Source of the DNA: Chthoniobacterales bacterium
GTDB lineage: Bacteria; Verrucomicrobiota; Verrucomicrobiia; Chthoniobacterales; UBA10450
Direction: 5' to 3'
Assembly: GCA_013821455.1 (NCBI GenBank)
Contig: JACDGS010000015.1
Coordinates: 1-64,000, forward strand
DNA length: 64,000 nt
The translations under genes and the position numbers were made by a program. Under the pieces are notes generated by a model that ran no database searches, was not told the DNA's origin, and saw nothing but the letters and a program-made list of their open reading frames with translations. Positions 52,412 through 61,862 of this stretch are shown here, one piece after another. How positions within the stretch are numbered: the first letter of the stretch is position 1; the number at the start of each line of letters is the position of its first letter.

Positions 52412-53008
52412 TTAACCAACGGGGTTCTTGCGGAATTCGTCCAGATAATTTTGCAGTTGTCGATTCGCGTAAAACAAACGCGAGCGCACGGTGCCTTCGG
52501 AAACTCCCAGGATTTTGCTGATCTCAGCGTGAGGCATTCCCTGGATATGAAACATGGTGACGACCGCTCTGTGTTCTTCAGACAGCTTCATCATGGACTC
52601 GTTCAATCTGCGCTGGAGATCGGAAAGATCGGCTTCGCGCACCGGACTGCTCGTGGAAGTGAGCTCGATGAATTCCTTATCATTCTGAATGCTCGCGTCC
52701 ACGTCGTCGAGGCTGAGGTGATAACGCCGGCCGCGTTTCTTGAGGAAGTTCAGCGTCATGTTCACCGCGATGGTGTGAATCCAGGTGTAGAACGACGACT
52801 TGCCGCGGAAGCCTTTGATCGCGCGATACGCCTTCGCGAAAACGTCCTGGAGCAGGTCGTTCGTGTCCTCGTGGTTCGAGGTCATGTTGTAAACGAGACC
52901 GTAAAGGCGCGGCGAATATTTCACCACGAGATCGTCAAACGCGGCGGCATCGCCCGTTTGCGCGCGGGCGACGAGCGCCTGGTCTTCGTCGGTTCGCGGT
53001 TGATCCAT
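52412..53008 (-). CDS. ECF (RpoE-like) sigma factor
   Basis: About 198 aa from the ATG at 53008; the track start at 53101 adds 31 residues not typical of the family. Region 2: DDLVVKYSPRLYGLVYNMTSNHEDTNDLLQDVFAKAYRAIKGF and SSFYTWIHTIAVNMTLNFLKK. Region 4: LSEEHRAVVTMFHIQGMPHAEISKILGVSEGTVRSRLFYANRQL. It heads an operon with a putative anti-sigma factor and a dead HtrA-like protein, resembling envelope-stress sigmaE modules. Confidence 0.88.
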   Translation of the reverse strand: MDQPRTDEDQALVARAQTGDAAAFDDLVVKYSPRLYGLVYNMTSNHEDTNDLLQDVFAKAYRAIKGFRGKSSFYTWIHTIAVNMTLNFLKKRGRRYHLSLDDVDASIQNDKEFIELTSTSSPVREADLSDLQRRLNESMMKLSEEHRAVVTMFHIQGMPHAEISKILGVSEGTVRSRLFYANRQLQNYLDEFRKNPVG

Positions 53009-53103
53009 CGCCGTGCGGCTACGTTTAGCACGCGTGGGCGAGGGCGACGATAGTAAATCGGTTAGGCGACGCGGGACTTGAATAGCGAGAGCGGAAGACA
53101 TCG

Positions 53104-53817
53104 TTAATTACGGCGATCGCGCACGGAGAGGAGCCAAAGGAGGTTGCCTAACGTTGCGATAAACGCGGCGACGTAGGTCCAGGCCGCGGCGTTGAGAACC
53201 TTGTTCACGCCGACCGTCTCGGTGCCCGGCTGGATGATTCCCATTTGGCCGAGGATAATTTTCGCGCGATGCGAAGCGTCGAACTCGACCGGCAAAGTGA
53301 TGAGCTGGAAAAGAAGAAGCGCGAGATAGCAATAGATGCCCACCGTGATGAGCCCGGTCATGTGGAAGAAAAGTCCGCCAATGATCGCGAACGGCAGAAT
53401 GCGGGTCGCGATTCCAGTGACCGGCACGATGACCATGCGCGCCTTGAGCGGCGCATACGCTTTCGCGTGCTGGATGGCGTGACCAGTTTCATGCGCGGCG
53501 ATTCCGAGCGCCGCGACTGACGGCGTGTTAAAAACATTTGAAGACAGACAAAGCCGCTTGCTCGTCGGGTCGTAATGATCGCCGAGATAATCGTTGATCT
53601 CGACGACGCTGACGTCGCGGATATTCGCAGCCTGCAAAATTTCGCGGGCCGCTTCCGCGCCGGTGATGTTCGAGCTCGCGCGCACCGCGCCCCATTTCTT
53701 GAAAGCGCCTTTGACGCGAAACTGCGCCCACAAACCGATGAGCAGCGGGATGCCGACGAGGAAGAGATAATTAGAGGAGAAAAACATTCCGCCTCCGTAA
53801 CCGTAGGGATGAAACAT
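53104..53817 (-). CDS. Membrane zinc metallopeptidase (YugP/Zn_peptidase_2 family)
   Basis: Protein of 237 aa with membrane helices at the N-terminus (~14-30) and three to four later ones. Active site AAHETGHAIQH (HExxH), preceded by LGDHYDPTSKRLCLSSNVF, the hallmark of the PF04298 family. Members are membrane-embedded metalloproteases of little-known function. The start could also be the Met at codon 11. Confidence 0.88.
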   Translation of the reverse strand: MFHPYGYGGGMFFSSNYLFLVGIPLLIGLWAQFRVKGAFKKWGAVRASSNITGAEAAREILQAANIRDVSVVEINDYLGDHYDPTSKRLCLSSNVFNTPSVAALGIAAHETGHAIQHAKAYAPLKARMVIVPVTGIATRILPFAIIGGLFFHMTGLITVGIYCYLALLLFQLITLPVEFDASHRAKIILGQMGIIQPGTETVGVNKVLNAAAWTYVAAFIATLGNLLWLLSVRDRRN

Positions 53818-53904
53818 GTGGGTGGAAAAAGATCGTCGTTTGGTTAGACGCCTGAGTGTGCGGATCGTTCATCCTGGAGAGACCGATGCGAAAGAAGACG
53901 ACCG

Positions 53905-53945
53905 CACCTGTCATCCCTCGACTCCGCTGCGCTGCGTTCGAGAGG
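53905..53945. repeat. Degenerate REP-like repeat
   Basis: GTCATCCCTCGACTCCGCTGCGCTGCG... followed by a partial complement; weaker member of the family of intergenic palindromes. Confidence 0.45.
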
Positions 53946-53946
53946 A

Positions 53947-55077
53947 CTAAATTTCGAGCCGGTTCTCGAAGCGTGAGAGCATTTTGATTCCGCTTTTCGT
54001 TAGGGCGACGACGTCTTCCGTGCGCACGCCGCCGAGTCCCGGATAGTAGAGGCCGGGTTCCACGGTGAGAACCTGACCTTCTTTGAACACCGTCTTCTGA
54101 AAACGCGGAAACTCGTGAATCTCCAATCCAAGCCCGTGACCTGTTCCGTGAAAAAAGCCAGTCTGTCTTCCATCGCGCACTTCCGTAGGAAAACCCTGGT
54201 CGGTAAAAAATTGCTTCACCTCTGTGTGCAGCTTCAGGCCATCGATTCCGGGCTTCATTTTTTTCAACGCGAGCGCTTGGCCTGCGTTCACCGTTTCCCA
54301 AAGTCTGCGTTGCGCGCCGCTGGCGCGACCGCGCACAACCGTTCTCGTTAGGTCACCATAGTAACCACTCGCCGCCGCGCGCGGAAAAATATCGAGAATG
54401 ATCAGGCTATCCGCCCTCAACGGACCATGCCCGCGCTCGTGCGGATCGCAGGCCTGCTCGGCGCCGGCGACGATTGTGTTCGCAGGCAAACCACCGGCGC
54501 GCAAAATAGCTGCATCAATTTCCGAACGCAGGATTTCCGAGGTCAGAACCTTGCCCGACCATTCCAGCTTCTGCCCTTTCCCGGGCTTCGATTTCTTCAG
54601 CACCTCGATGCCACGCGCCATGCCCGCCTCGGTGATTTCGAGCGCCTTGCGCAGCAGCCGCAGCTCCGCTTCGGTCTTGGTCTCGCGCGCCGGCCAGTAA
54701 AGTTCGCCCGCCGGCTCGACCCGGATTTTGTTCGCCTCCAACTCGCGTGCAAAACCCAGCGGAAACCGCGCGGGCACATAAGCCGATTTTACCTTTTGCT
54801 TCTTCAAAAAGTGCGCGAGCACTTTCTCGTAGGGTGGCGCCTTCGCCTTCTTGCCTTGCACTTCTTTTTCAAATTTGCTGTAAGGCAAAATCTCATCCGC
54901 CTCGGCCTGCTTGCGCCCGCGATCGAACTCGAGATCACTCAGCACCAGCGTCCGCTTGCCCTCTCGCTCGAGAAAAATAAAAGGATCGGGCGCAAAAAAT
55001 TTCGTGGCGTAGAGCATGTCCGCGTCGCTCTCACTCGCCGCGACCATGAGGCGTGTTCGGTTTTTCGTTTTAATCAT
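53947..55077 (-). CDS. Xaa-Pro aminopeptidase / M24 family metallopeptidase
   Basis: About 376 aa from the ATG at 55077; the longer track start overlaps the ABC gene. N-terminal creatinase-like domain, then the pita-bread domain with metal ligands DIFPRAAASGYYGDLTRTVV (Asp, Asp), GTGHGLGLEIHEFP (His), VLTVEPGLYYPG (Glu) and RTEDVVAL (Glu). It cleaves N-terminal residues before proline. Single gene downstream of the ABC transporter. Confidence 0.88.
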   Translation of the reverse strand: MIKTKNRTRLMVAASESDADMLYATKFFAPDPFIFLEREGKRTLVLSDLEFDRGRKQAEADEILPYSKFEKEVQGKKAKAPPYEKVLAHFLKKQKVKSAYVPARFPLGFARELEANKIRVEPAGELYWPARETKTEAELRLLRKALEITEAGMARGIEVLKKSKPGKGQKLEWSGKVLTSEILRSEIDAAILRAGGLPANTIVAGAEQACDPHERGHGPLRADSLIILDIFPRAAASGYYGDLTRTVVRGRASGAQRRLWETVNAGQALALKKMKPGIDGLKLHTEVKQFFTDQGFPTEVRDGRQTGFFHGTGHGLGLEIHEFPRFQKTVFKEGQVLTVEPGLYYPGLGGVRTEDVVALTKSGIKMLSRFENRLEI

Positions 55078-55181
55078 CGAAGGCGATCCTAAACTGGCGA
55101 GATGACCTCGGCGAATCTCGCGCGTGATCTGGTTAGGCAACTCCTGTCGCAATGCTGCCGCGTCGCGGAGCTCCGCCTCCA

Positions 55182-58100
55182 TCAACTGCGGCGCACTTCG
55201 AGTTGGCGTCGCAAGATCCAGTGGAGGAGCGCGAGTAACCCCAAGCTCGAAAGGACGAGCACGAGGGTGTTGAAAACAAACACGCTCACGGCCGTGTTGA
55301 AGTAGCGCTTTTGCGCGCCAAAGAAAACGTTAGGCCGGCCACCGCGGCGGTAATCGCTTTGCTCCATCTCAGCATTCGAAATCAGGTCGGAGACCTTTTG
55401 GTTCACGTAAAGCTGCTCTGCAGTGAGCGGACCGTTCGCATACGCAAAGTAGCGCCGTTGAAACGGCATTTCCCCGCTCAGAATCCGATCGATCTGCTGG
55501 AGATAGCGATCGATTTCGCGACTGGTGTGCGCTTCGAGGCCGGAAAGGACGGCGAGCGTCTCCTTCAAATCGTCGAGTCGTTTGGCATCGCCCGGGTTGC
55601 TCTCGTGGCGAGCGACGATCATGTCGATTTGCCGCTGGGCTTCGTCCTGCCTTTTCGTTAGGGGATTCAGTTTCGCCTGAGCCACGACGAGCTCTTCGTA
55701 GGACCAGCGCATGGCCACGAACTCGCAGATGAAGGGCACCTGGAGGCGGCTATCCATTTTCTTATTTTCGTCGCTGTCGGGGTGCTCGTGAAACCAGCGC
55801 GCGAAGGTATGCACGAGATCGAGGTTGCGATTCATGTCCTGATATTTGATCAGCGCGCCTCCCATTACGATCTGCGGGATGAGGACGAAAGGCACTACGT
55901 TGGCGGCCGTTTTCGGGTCGGCCACGACGGATGAGACCACCAAGCCTAACGATACGCCACTCATTGCAGTCATGAAAACGATCGCAAGATCGGGCCAGAA
56001 CATGCCGCGAATCCCGAGAATTGTGCTTCCGATGAGAAGGAAGAGAACAGACTGCACGAGAGCGAACACGCCTAACGACACCGTCTTCGCGAAGATATAA
56101 TAGCTCAGGCGGACGTTGAGATTCCGCTCTCGCTGTAGAGTCGCGCGATCGCGAATAATGTCGTCGGCGCTATTCGTTAGGCCAAGGAACATCGCGACGA
56201 TGAGCGTGAGGAAAAGGAATGTCGGAATGTGATAGGCCGAGGCGAAGTCGTACTGGCCGCTATCGGAATAACGCAGAATCAACCCGATGAAGACCGCGAG
56301 GAGCGGAGCGAAACCGATAGTGACCACGAGATTGCCCCGGTTGCGCAGCTTGCTGAGGAAGGCGCGGCGCAAAAGCGTGCGCAGTTGCGTCCACTCATCG
56401 TGCCAGCGGATCGGCTCGCGTAATTTTTGCGGCGGGGCCGGCGGCAACGGCAGGACCGGGTCGCGCCGCAGCGGCACCTGCTTCACATCCTGGATGAGGC
56501 GAAACGCTTCGTATTTATCGCGCCAAAATTCCGGCGAATAACGACGCGCCGGCATGAGTTGGCCGCGATTATTCTCCTCGTAAATAATGTCGCCGCTCAG
56601 ATCGCGCAGCGGCGTTTCGAGAACGTCGAAAATAAATTCCGGACGCGTCGTGCCGCAGGCTTCGCACGCGCCGAGATCCGCGCCGAATTGATGCTGATGT
56701 TCCGCCTCCGCGAAATAACGGAGCATGTCGCTCGGCGTGCCGAAAAAGACGAGTCGCCCGCCCTTATCGAGCAGGATGGCCTTGTGAAACATCTGGAAAA
56801 GTTTCGAACTCGGCTGGTGAATTGTAACAATGATTATTTTGTTATGCGCCATCCCGCGAATGATCTCGATGACGTGCTCGGAATCTTTCGAAGACAAACC
56901 GGAGGTCGGTTCGTCGAAGAGATAAACGTCGGCCGAGCCGATCATATCGAGACCGATATTGAGGCGTTTGCGCTCGCCGCCGCTGAGCGTTTTTTTCACC
57001 GGGCTGCCGACGACGCTGTCACGGCGTTCGCTTAAGCCGAGCTCGAGCAATTTCGCATCCAGCCGCCGCGTGCGATCACGCCGCGAAAGATGTGGCGAGC
57101 GAATCGCGGCCGCGAATTGCAGGTTCTCGCCGATCGTGAGCTGTTCATCGAACGCATCCTCCTGTGGGATATAGCTAACGTAGCGTTTGAGCGCGTCGAG
57201 GTTTTGGTAGAGCGGCTGGCCGTTGAGCAGGATGTCGCCGCGGGTCGGTTGCAGTTGGCCGCCGACGACGCGCATGAGCGTGCTCTTGCCCGAGCCGCTC
57301 GCGCCCATGACGCAAACCAGCTCACCGCGATTGACCGCGAAGCTGATGGCTTCCAGCGCCACGTCGCTGTTGCTGAAGTGATGGTTAACGTCCACTACCT
57401 CTAGGTTGCGAATGATGTTGCGTTCTTCCTCGATGATTCGTTCCGAAAAATCGCACCGCAGAAATTGGCCGACATCGATCCGAATGGTGTCGCCATCAGC
57501 GAGCGGCGCGGTCGTACGCACTGCGAGGTCGCCCACCATGATCGGTCGGTCCGATTCGAGCACTTCGAGCGTGCCGACGCGCTTGTCGTAATCGCACAAA
57601 ATTTTCAGGAGCACGTCGCCTGCGGTTCCGGGTGAAAGGAGAATGTCGTCCGCTTCGAGCAGGCTCGGATTATTCGAGACGAGATATTCCGACTTCGAGG
57701 CCTTGAGTTGAAAACGTCCGCCCATCGCGCGTGCGCGGCGGCGCAGATCGACGAGGTCCAGCTCGGTGTCGTTGTGAAAAACGATCCGATCTTCCAGGGC
57801 CGCCTCGACTTTGGTTCCGGCTTTGAGGTCGATTCCATTCAAAGTCGCGCGCACATCGCGCAACGCCTTGACCTTCACTTTCAAACCGAAAGTGACCTCG
57901 AGTGAACTATCGCGCGACTTTACGCGCTCCATTTCCACTTCGTCGGAATCGCGATTCACCCGGACGAAAATTTGTGGGAGCGAAACGTTTTTCTTGGCGT
58001 TGAAATAAGTCGCGAGATCCTGAAACGAAAGCACCTGATCGCCGATGAGAATGCGCTGGCCCGGATAGATGCGGCAGAAGCCTCCGCGCGCGAGTGGCCG

Positions 58101-58793
58101 TCCGCGCACCGAGACGGGTTGGGTGCTGTAGTTTTTCAGGAGGATGAGATCGTGATAACGAAACGCGAGGAGCCGATCGCTTTCCGTTAGGCTCTTTAGC
58201 ACTACATCGGAATGGCCGTTGGTGCCAAACGAAACCGCCTCGAGCGGGGAAGCGCCACGCTGATAAACGCCGGGATCGGATTCCTCCGAAGCGTTCAATT
58301 GATAAACAATATCAATCGCCTGCGCCGCCATGCCGAGCTGCGACATGAAAGAGTAAAACGCGACGACCTGTTCCTGCTTCAGCCCGGCTTGCGAAATCAA
58401 ATCGTAGAGCTGAACACCGAGCATGATTTTGCGATCGGCGCTGAGCGAAGCGGCCAGCTTTTGCGCCATGGCCGAGAGATCCTGCTGCTCGTAAAGCGCC
58501 TGCCGGAAAAGCATCCGCAACTCGGAGTAAACCGTCTCCGGATAATCGTAGCGGAGAAAGCCTAACGAGGAATCGATTTCCTCCTCCAGCAGCACGCCAT
58601 CGGCTTTCGAAAAACTCGCCAGCACCTGGATGAGCAAGGGCAAAAGATTAGGCCCTTCCGAAACGCTGCGGGGTTTGCGCATCGCCCGGCGCATCCAACG
58701 CCGGCTGCGCCGCCGAAAGCGATAGGCCAGCGGCGTCATGCGCTGGACGGCGCGATCGATCCGGTCTGCTACTGATGAGACAAATTCTGACAT
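55182..58793 (-). CDS. Giant ABCG-like transporter with TerB-like and FHA-like N-terminal regions
   Basis: About 1203 aa from the ATG at 58793. Residues ~45-180 look like a TerB-type helical domain (ASFSKADGVLLEEEIDSSLGFLR). Two FHA-like beta segments follow (LLKNYSTQPVSVRGRPLARGGFCRIYPGQRILIGDQ; later RPIMVGDLAVRTTAPLADGD). The ABC domain has GASGSGKST, LSGGERKR, LFDEPTSGLSSKD and TIHQPSS, the ABCG/White pattern. Six or so membrane helices with a cytoplasmic helical insert end the protein. Exported substrate unknown. Its regulatory front end suggests control by phosphorylated partners (inference). Divergent from ftsH. Confidence 0.85.
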   Translation of the reverse strand: MSEFVSSVADRIDRAVQRMTPLAYRFRRRSRRWMRRAMRKPRSVSEGPNLLPLLIQVLASFSKADGVLLEEEIDSSLGFLRYDYPETVYSELRMLFRQALYEQQDLSAMAQKLAASLSADRKIMLGVQLYDLISQAGLKQEQVVAFYSFMSQLGMAAQAIDIVYQLNASEESDPGVYQRGASPLEAVSFGTNGHSDVVLKSLTESDRLLAFRYHDLILLKNYSTQPVSVRGRPLARGGFCRIYPGQRILIGDQVLSFQDLATYFNAKKNVSLPQIFVRVNRDSDEVEMERVKSRDSSLEVTFGLKVKVKALRDVRATLNGIDLKAGTKVEAALEDRIVFHNDTELDLVDLRRRARAMGGRFQLKASKSEYLVSNNPSLLEADDILLSPGTAGDVLLKILCDYDKRVGTLEVLESDRPIMVGDLAVRTTAPLADGDTIRIDVGQFLRCDFSERIIEEERNIIRNLEVVDVNHHFSNSDVALEAISFAVNRGELVCVMGASGSGKSTLMRVVGGQLQPTRGDILLNGQPLYQNLDALKRYVSYIPQEDAFDEQLTIGENLQFAAAIRSPHLSRRDRTRRLDAKLLELGLSERRDSVVGSPVKKTLSGGERKRLNIGLDMIGSADVYLFDEPTSGLSSKDSEHVIEIIRGMAHNKIIIVTIHQPSSKLFQMFHKAILLDKGGRLVFFGTPSDMLRYFAEAEHQHQFGADLGACEACGTTRPEFIFDVLETPLRDLSGDIIYEENNRGQLMPARRYSPEFWRDKYEAFRLIQDVKQVPLRRDPVLPLPPAPPQKLREPIRWHDEWTQLRTLLRRAFLSKLRNRGNLVVTIGFAPLLAVFIGLILRYSDSGQYDFASAYHIPTFLFLTLIVAMFLGLTNSADDIIRDRATLQRERNLNVRLSYYIFAKTVSLGVFALVQSVLFLLIGSTILGIRGMFWPDLAIVFMTAMSGVSLGLVVSSVVADPKTAANVVPFVLIPQIVMGGALIKYQDMNRNLDLVHTFARWFHEHPDSDENKKMDSRLQVPFICEFVAMRWSYEELVVAQAKLNPLTKRQDEAQRQIDMIVARHESNPGDAKRLDDLKETLAVLSGLEAHTSREIDRYLQQIDRILSGEMPFQRRYFAYANGPLTAEQLYVNQKVSDLISNAEMEQSDYRRGGRPNVFFGAQKRYFNTAVSVFVFNTLVLVLSSLGLLALLHWILRRQLEVRRS

Positions 58794-58963
58794 TTTTGGA
58801 TTCGGCGGCAAAATTACCCGCGTCTATTGCGAGGCGCAATGAACCTCGCGGCCTTCCGCGTTGTCTTAGGGAAAGCAGGATTCGGCCCGGGTCCTGCTCT
58901 TTTGCAATGCCAATCGCTTCATGATACTTATTTTGCTCGCGCTTTCCGGACGCGATTTCTCCT

Positions 58964-61009
58964 ATGGCTCAGCCCGATCGTAACTCTTCCAAAGAAAACA
59001 AACCCCGCGGCGGCGATCCCAATTTCAACTGGCGTGGCGTCATTCTGTTCGCGATCGCGTTTGCCCTCATCGGGCTCGCGATTCTTTTCCGCGGCGGCGC
59101 CGGTTACACCACGGAAGAAAACGTTCCCTACAATCGTTTCCTCGAACTGCTCGATCACAAACAGCTCGTTAACGATCCAAAATATCCGCTCCTTCTTGTG
59201 GTCGAGGACGGCCGGCCGACGCAAAGCATTCGCGGCGCTTATTTGCGGCCAGGAGTTGGCAACGCGCCCGCGCAACAGGTGCCGTTCCGCACCACGATCT
59301 ACCTAAATTTCACGACCGATCTGCAGCAGAAATTGGCTGATGCGAACATGCAGCCCGCGATTCGCACGGAGTCTAATGTTCTCGCGCAAGCGGTCATTGG
59401 CTTTGTGCCGATCGCGCTCTTCCTCTTGGTTCTCTATTTTCTTTTCCGCCAGCAAATCAGGATGGCGGGCAAAGGCGCGCTGAACTTCGGCAAATCGAAG
59501 GCGCGCATGCTGGCGCGGGATAAAAACAAAATCACCTTCCGCGATGTCGCCGGTGTAGAAGAGGCGAAAGATGAAGTGCAGGAGCTGGTCGAGTTCCTGC
59601 GCGATCCGAAAAAATTTCAGAAGTTAGGCGGACGAATTCCCAAGGGCGTGTTGCTCGTTGGGCCGCCGGGAACAGGGAAGACGCTTCTTGCACGCGCCAT
59701 CGCGGGCGAGGCGGATGTTCCGTTTTTCTCGATCAGCGGTTCGGACTTTGTCGAGATGTTCGTCGGTGTCGGCGCGAGCCGTGTGCGCGACATGTTTGAG
59801 CAAGGCAAGAAATCTGCGCCGTGCATTATTTTTATCGACGAAATCGACGCGGTCGGTCGCCATCGCGGGCATGGTGTCGGCGGCGGGCATGACGAACGCG
59901 AGCAGACGTTGAATGCGTTGCTCGTCGAGATGGATGGCTTCGATACGCAGGAAGGCGTCATCATCATCGCGGCCACGAACCGCCCCGATGTGCTCGATCC
60001 CGCGCTGCTGCGCCCGGGTCGTTTCGATCGCCAGATCACGGTGAATTTGCCGGACGTAAAAGGCCGCGAGGAAATCCTCCGCGTTCACTCCAAGAAAGTG
60101 AAACTCGCGGAAGGCGTCGATATGGGTGTCGTCGCGCGCGGCACACCCGGATATTCCGGCGCGGAGTTGGCGAATGTGATCAACGAAGCGGCGCTTCTTG
60201 CGGCGCGGCGCGGTTTAAAAGGCATTGGTCTTCCCGAGCTCGAAGAAGCGCGCGACAAAGTGCGTTGGGGCAAGGAACGCCGCAGCCTCGCGCTGAGCGA
60301 AAAGGAAAAGACCAACACCGCCTATCACGAAGCCGGCCACGCGCTCTTGCTCGAATTGCTCGAACACACCGAGCCCTTGCACAAGGTCACCATCATCCCG
60401 CGCGGCCCATCGTTAGGCAGCACGATGTGGCTTCCACTCGAAGATAAATACACCCAGCGCCGCAACGAGCTGCTCGACGATCTCGTCGTGAGCATGGGCG
60501 GCCGCGTCGCAGAGGAAATTGTCTTCGGCGACGTCACGAGCGGCGCACGCGGCGACATTCAGATGGCCACTCGGCTCGCGCGCAAAATGGTTTGCGAATG
60601 GGGCATGAGCGAAAAGATGGGCATGGTCGAATACGGTGAACACGAGGATTACGTGTTCCTCGGCCGCGACATTTCGCGGGCCCGCGACTACAGCGAAGCG
60701 ACCGCCGAGCAAATCGATCGCGAAGTGCGCAAGCTGGTGGACGACGCCTACTCGCGCGCGACGCAAATGCTCACCGCGCAGCGCGCCAAGCTTGAGATCA
60801 TCGCCAAAGCCCTCCTCGAATTCGAAACCCTCGATGGCGGGCAAATTCGCGAAATCATCGAGCACGGACGGATGCTCAATCCGCCGCCAGGTCCTTTGCC
60901 TCCGGCTTCCGGGGAAAAGATGGCGCCGGAAAAACCGCCCAAGCAAGTGGTCATCGCGCCTGACGTCGCTCCGCCTCTGGGCGGCGGACTGAGCGGCGCG
61001 CCCGCCTAA
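58964..61009 (+). CDS. ftsH: ATP-dependent zinc metalloprotease FtsH
   Basis: Membrane AAA+ protease of 681 aa degrading misfolded membrane proteins and short-lived regulators. Two N-terminal helices (~residues 24-42 and 143-163), Walker A GPPGTGKT, Walker [16 protein letters not shown] region with RPGRFDR, and zinc site YHEAGHALL. Full length. The stop TAA lies within an octamer word (GCCTAACGA); only one other word occurs in the gene. A REP-like repeat follows. Confidence 0.97.
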   Translation: MAQPDRNSSKENKPRGGDPNFNWRGVILFAIAFALIGLAILFRGGAGYTTEENVPYNRFLELLDHKQLVNDPKYPLLLVVEDGRPTQSIRGAYLRPGVGNAPAQQVPFRTTIYLNFTTDLQQKLADANMQPAIRTESNVLAQAVIGFVPIALFLLVLYFLFRQQIRMAGKGALNFGKSKARMLARDKNKITFRDVAGVEEAKDEVQELVEFLRDPKKFQKLGGRIPKGVLLVGPPGTGKTLLARAIAGEADVPFFSISGSDFVEMFVGVGASRVRDMFEQGKKSAPCIIFIDEIDAVGRHRGHGVGGGHDEREQTLNALLVEMDGFDTQEGVIIIAATNRPDVLDPALLRPGRFDRQITVNLPDVKGREEILRVHSKKVKLAEGVDMGVVARGTPGYSGAELANVINEAALLAARRGLKGIGLPELEEARDKVRWGKERRSLALSEKEKTNTAYHEAGHALLLELLEHTEPLHKVTIIPRGPSLGSTMWLPLEDKYTQRRNELLDDLVVSMGGRVAEEIVFGDVTSGARGDIQMATRLARKMVCEWGMSEKMGMVEYGEHEDYVFLGRDISRARDYSEATAEQIDREVRKLVDDAYSRATQMLTAQRAKLEIIAKALLEFETLDGGQIREIIEHGRMLNPPPGPLPPASGEKMAPEKPPKQVVIAPDVAPPLGGGLSGAPA

Positions 61010-61032
61010 CGACGCTTAGGCTTTCCGCTTCC

Positions 61033-61155
61033 GTCATCCCGAGCGCAGTGAAGCGAAGCGCAACGGAGTCGAGGGATCCCGTCGAGCAATCCCGTCGAGC
61101 AATCCACAGCTTCGCCGCGTATTGATTTCGCTACGCCCCGCTCGGGATAACGGCC
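61033..61155. repeat. Intergenic palindromic repeat entering the next gene
   Basis: GTCATCCCGAGCGCAGTGAAGC at the left and its degenerate inverse CGCCCCGCTCGGGATAACGG at the right, with a duplicated ATCCCGTCGAGCA unit between. The right end supplies the last codons of the methyltransferase gene at 61131 (AVIPSGA). Confidence 0.75.
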
Positions 61156-61862
61156 TTCGGTGGAAACAGAACGTTCTCCCGTTCCACCGCCGCGCCGCGC
61201 CGCAGAAAAACCTCGAGGATTTCCGGCGTGTAATATTCCCCGGCGTAAGCCGGATTAAGTCCAAAAAAAATCTGTCCGCCTGGATTTAAATGGCGCTCCA
61301 GATCCGCGATGAGAAACTCCCACTCGTTAGGCCCCCAGCGCCAGGAGTTGTCTTTCCCGCCGTGAAATGCAGTCGAGAACGCCGTGATCAAGTCGAACTT
61401 GCGCCCGAAATCCGGGAGTGCCTCTTCCGCCTCGATGCGGTAAATGCCGCGTTCCACGCCTAACAACTTCACTAATTCATCGAAAACCGGAATCCCGCCG
61501 GTATCGAGTCCGAGGCCGCGATGCCCTTGTGCCTGGGCGACGAAAAGGAAAAAGCCACCGCCGCAGCCGAGGTCGAGAATATCCTTCGGACTCGTTAGGT
61601 GAAGATTGAGATCCTGCACGCGGCGAATATTGAGGCGCAAATATTTTTCCAGCTCGAGATACTTCGCGTAATGCCGCCAGCTCGCCGGCGCGGTCGACGG
61701 CGGCGAGCCTAACTCAGCGCGCAACTTGCGCAGCCGCTCCTGATCGATCCTGGCGAGCAGCGGCGCGAGCGGAATAGGATGCAGCCCGCGCCGCAGACGA
61801 CGCCACGACCTGCGATACGTTAGCGGCTGAAAAACTTTCGCGATTTTGTGGTAGAACTTCAC
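61131..61862 (-). CDS. Class I SAM-dependent methyltransferase
   Basis: Protein of 243 aa starting at GTG with a GTGA overlap with the rarA stop, so the pair is coupled. Basic N-terminus (YHKIAKVFQPLTYRRSWRRLRRG), motif I ILDLGCGGGFFLFVAQ, and a later DLITAFSTAFHGG. The C-terminal residues are encoded in a REP-like repeat, so the original end may have been altered. Acceptor unknown. Confidence 0.8.
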   Translation of the reverse strand: MKFYHKIAKVFQPLTYRRSWRRLRRGLHPIPLAPLLARIDQERLRKLRAELGSPPSTAPASWRHYAKYLELEKYLRLNIRRVQDLNLHLTSPKDILDLGCGGGFFLFVAQAQGHRGLGLDTGGIPVFDELVKLLGVERGIYRIEAEEALPDFGRKFDLITAFSTAFHGGKDNSWRWGPNEWEFLIADLERHLNPGGQIFFGLNPAYAGEYYTPEILEVFLRRGAAVERENVLFPPKAVIPSGA

